Both the position numbers and the translations under genes were made by a program. The notes beneath the pieces are model-generated. The model was not told the DNA's origin. It saw only the letters and a list, made by a program, of their open reading frames with translations, and made no database searches. This document shows, piece by piece, positions 5,511-5,935 of a stretch of 5,935 bases of DNA; the stretch's first letter is position 1, and each line of letters starts with the position of its first letter. This DNA is from Candidatus Nomurabacteria bacterium (GTDB lineage Bacteria > Patescibacteriota > Minisyncoccia > Phycocordibacterales > SBAW01), in assembly GCA_943355135.1 (NCBI GenBank), contig CALREG010000030.1, forward strand, positions 1 through 5,935, in the 5' to 3' direction.

Positions 5511-5935
5511 ATGGCTCGTGTAGAACTCTCTCCATCGCGACTCCGCGCACGCAAGCGCCGTCGCCGCGTCCGCATTGGTTTGTTTTTTGGCGTACTCTTG
5601 CTACTTTTGTTTGGTGCATTGGTCGGAGTGTCATATATCCCCGCACTGCAAGTGCGCGAGGTAGTAGTGAGCGGTACTAAAACACTCGCTTCGAGCACGG
5701 TGCAAGCATTTGTACAGGAGCGTTTACTGGGCTCCTACGGATACATTCTCCCCAAGAGCAATATATTTTTGTATCCGAAGCAGGGCATAAGCATGCAGCT
5801 ACTGAAAGCGTACCCGGTGCTTGCAAGCGCCGACGTGCATGCGGGCGACTTTCATACAGTTGTGGCAAATGTTGTCGAGCGCTCTCCGCGCGCGCTGTGG
5901 TGCGAGAACAAGGAGCAATGCTTTTTTATAGATGA
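5511..5935 (+). CDS. ftsQ: FtsQ/DivIB-type cell division protein, 3' end outside the window
   Basis: The visible 141 residues have the layout of FtsQ/DivIB, a bitopic membrane protein of the divisome that bridges FtsB/FtsL and the septal peptidoglycan machinery. A very basic cytoplasmic tail (residues 1-21, with R-K-R-R-R-R at 14-19) precedes one transmembrane helix (about 22-43). An extracytoplasmic POTRA-like domain follows: L-Q-V-R-E-V-V-V-S-G-T (46-56), N-I-F-L-Y-P-K (84-90), Y-P-V-L-A-S-A-D-V (101-109) and V-V-E-R-S-P-R-A-L-W-C (121-131). C131 and C137 could pair in a disulfide outside the membrane. ATG at 5511 is the only start possible, because an in-frame stop (that of serS) lies 15 nt upstream and no other start codon intervenes. 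The frame stays open to the window edge. Assignment to the FtsQ family is firm in architecture. The symbol is slightly less certain because the C-terminal part is not seen. Confidence 0.85.
   Translation, partial: MARVELSPSRLRARKRRRRVRIGLFFGVLLLLLFGALVGVSYIPALQVREVVVSGTKTLASSTVQAFVQERLLGSYGYILPKSNIFLYPKQGISMQLLKAYPVLASADVHAGDFHTVVANVVERSPRALWCENKEQCFFID

Overview
This is a compact bacterial chromosome segment of about 50-55% GC (judged by eye). It carries four recognisable housekeeping genes: topA, dprA, serS and the start of an ftsQ/divIB gene. Short intergenic gaps, a 287-aa DprA without an extra N-terminal domain, a TopA with one Zn ribbon, and an FtsQ-like POTRA protein carrying a W-C-x5-C-F-F-I-D stretch together suggest a Patescibacteria/CPR (Parcubacteria-like) genome. 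That assignment is inference from protein character and is not proven here.

Layout. Positions 1-33 (minus) are probably the first 11 codons of a gene leaving the window to the left. Positions 40-89 hold back-to-back sigma70-type promoters whose -35 boxes overlap. Positions 135-452 (plus) encode a 105-aa putative secreted protein with a strong Shine-Dalgarno site. It ends at a hairpin terminator (477-502) shared with the convergent topA (512-2764, minus). A terminator at 2818-2847 separates topA from a 148-aa unknown protein with a possible helix-turn-helix N-terminus (2853-3299, minus). dprA lies upstream of that gene (3336-4199, minus). A 27-nt gap containing a symmetrical -10 element separates dprA from the divergent serS (4227-5495, plus). 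serS is followed after 15 nt by the ftsQ-like gene (5511 to the window edge).

How the genes fit together. topA controls supercoiling, dprA loads RecA onto incoming single-stranded DNA, serS charges tRNA-Ser and ftsQ belongs to the divisome. dprA and topA are neighbours in many bacteria. Here they are split by a small gene with its own promoter, ribosome-binding site and terminator. The two small unknown genes share traits that set them apart from the core genes: a well-spaced Shine-Dalgarno site, their own promoter and terminator, and only ATC for isoleucine (13 of 13 codons). The core genes lack a well-placed Shine-Dalgarno site, and -10-like hexamers lie so close to their starts that leaderless or nearly leaderless mRNAs are likely.

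The most notable observation is inside topA. A perfect 15-bp inverted repeat with an 11-nt loop (1580-1620) is flanked by a 5-bp direct repeat GGCAC. Removing 48 nt (one direct repeat plus the palindrome unit) restores an uninterrupted TopA reading frame. This looks like a small palindromic element inserted in frame, adding 16 residues to the topoisomerase.
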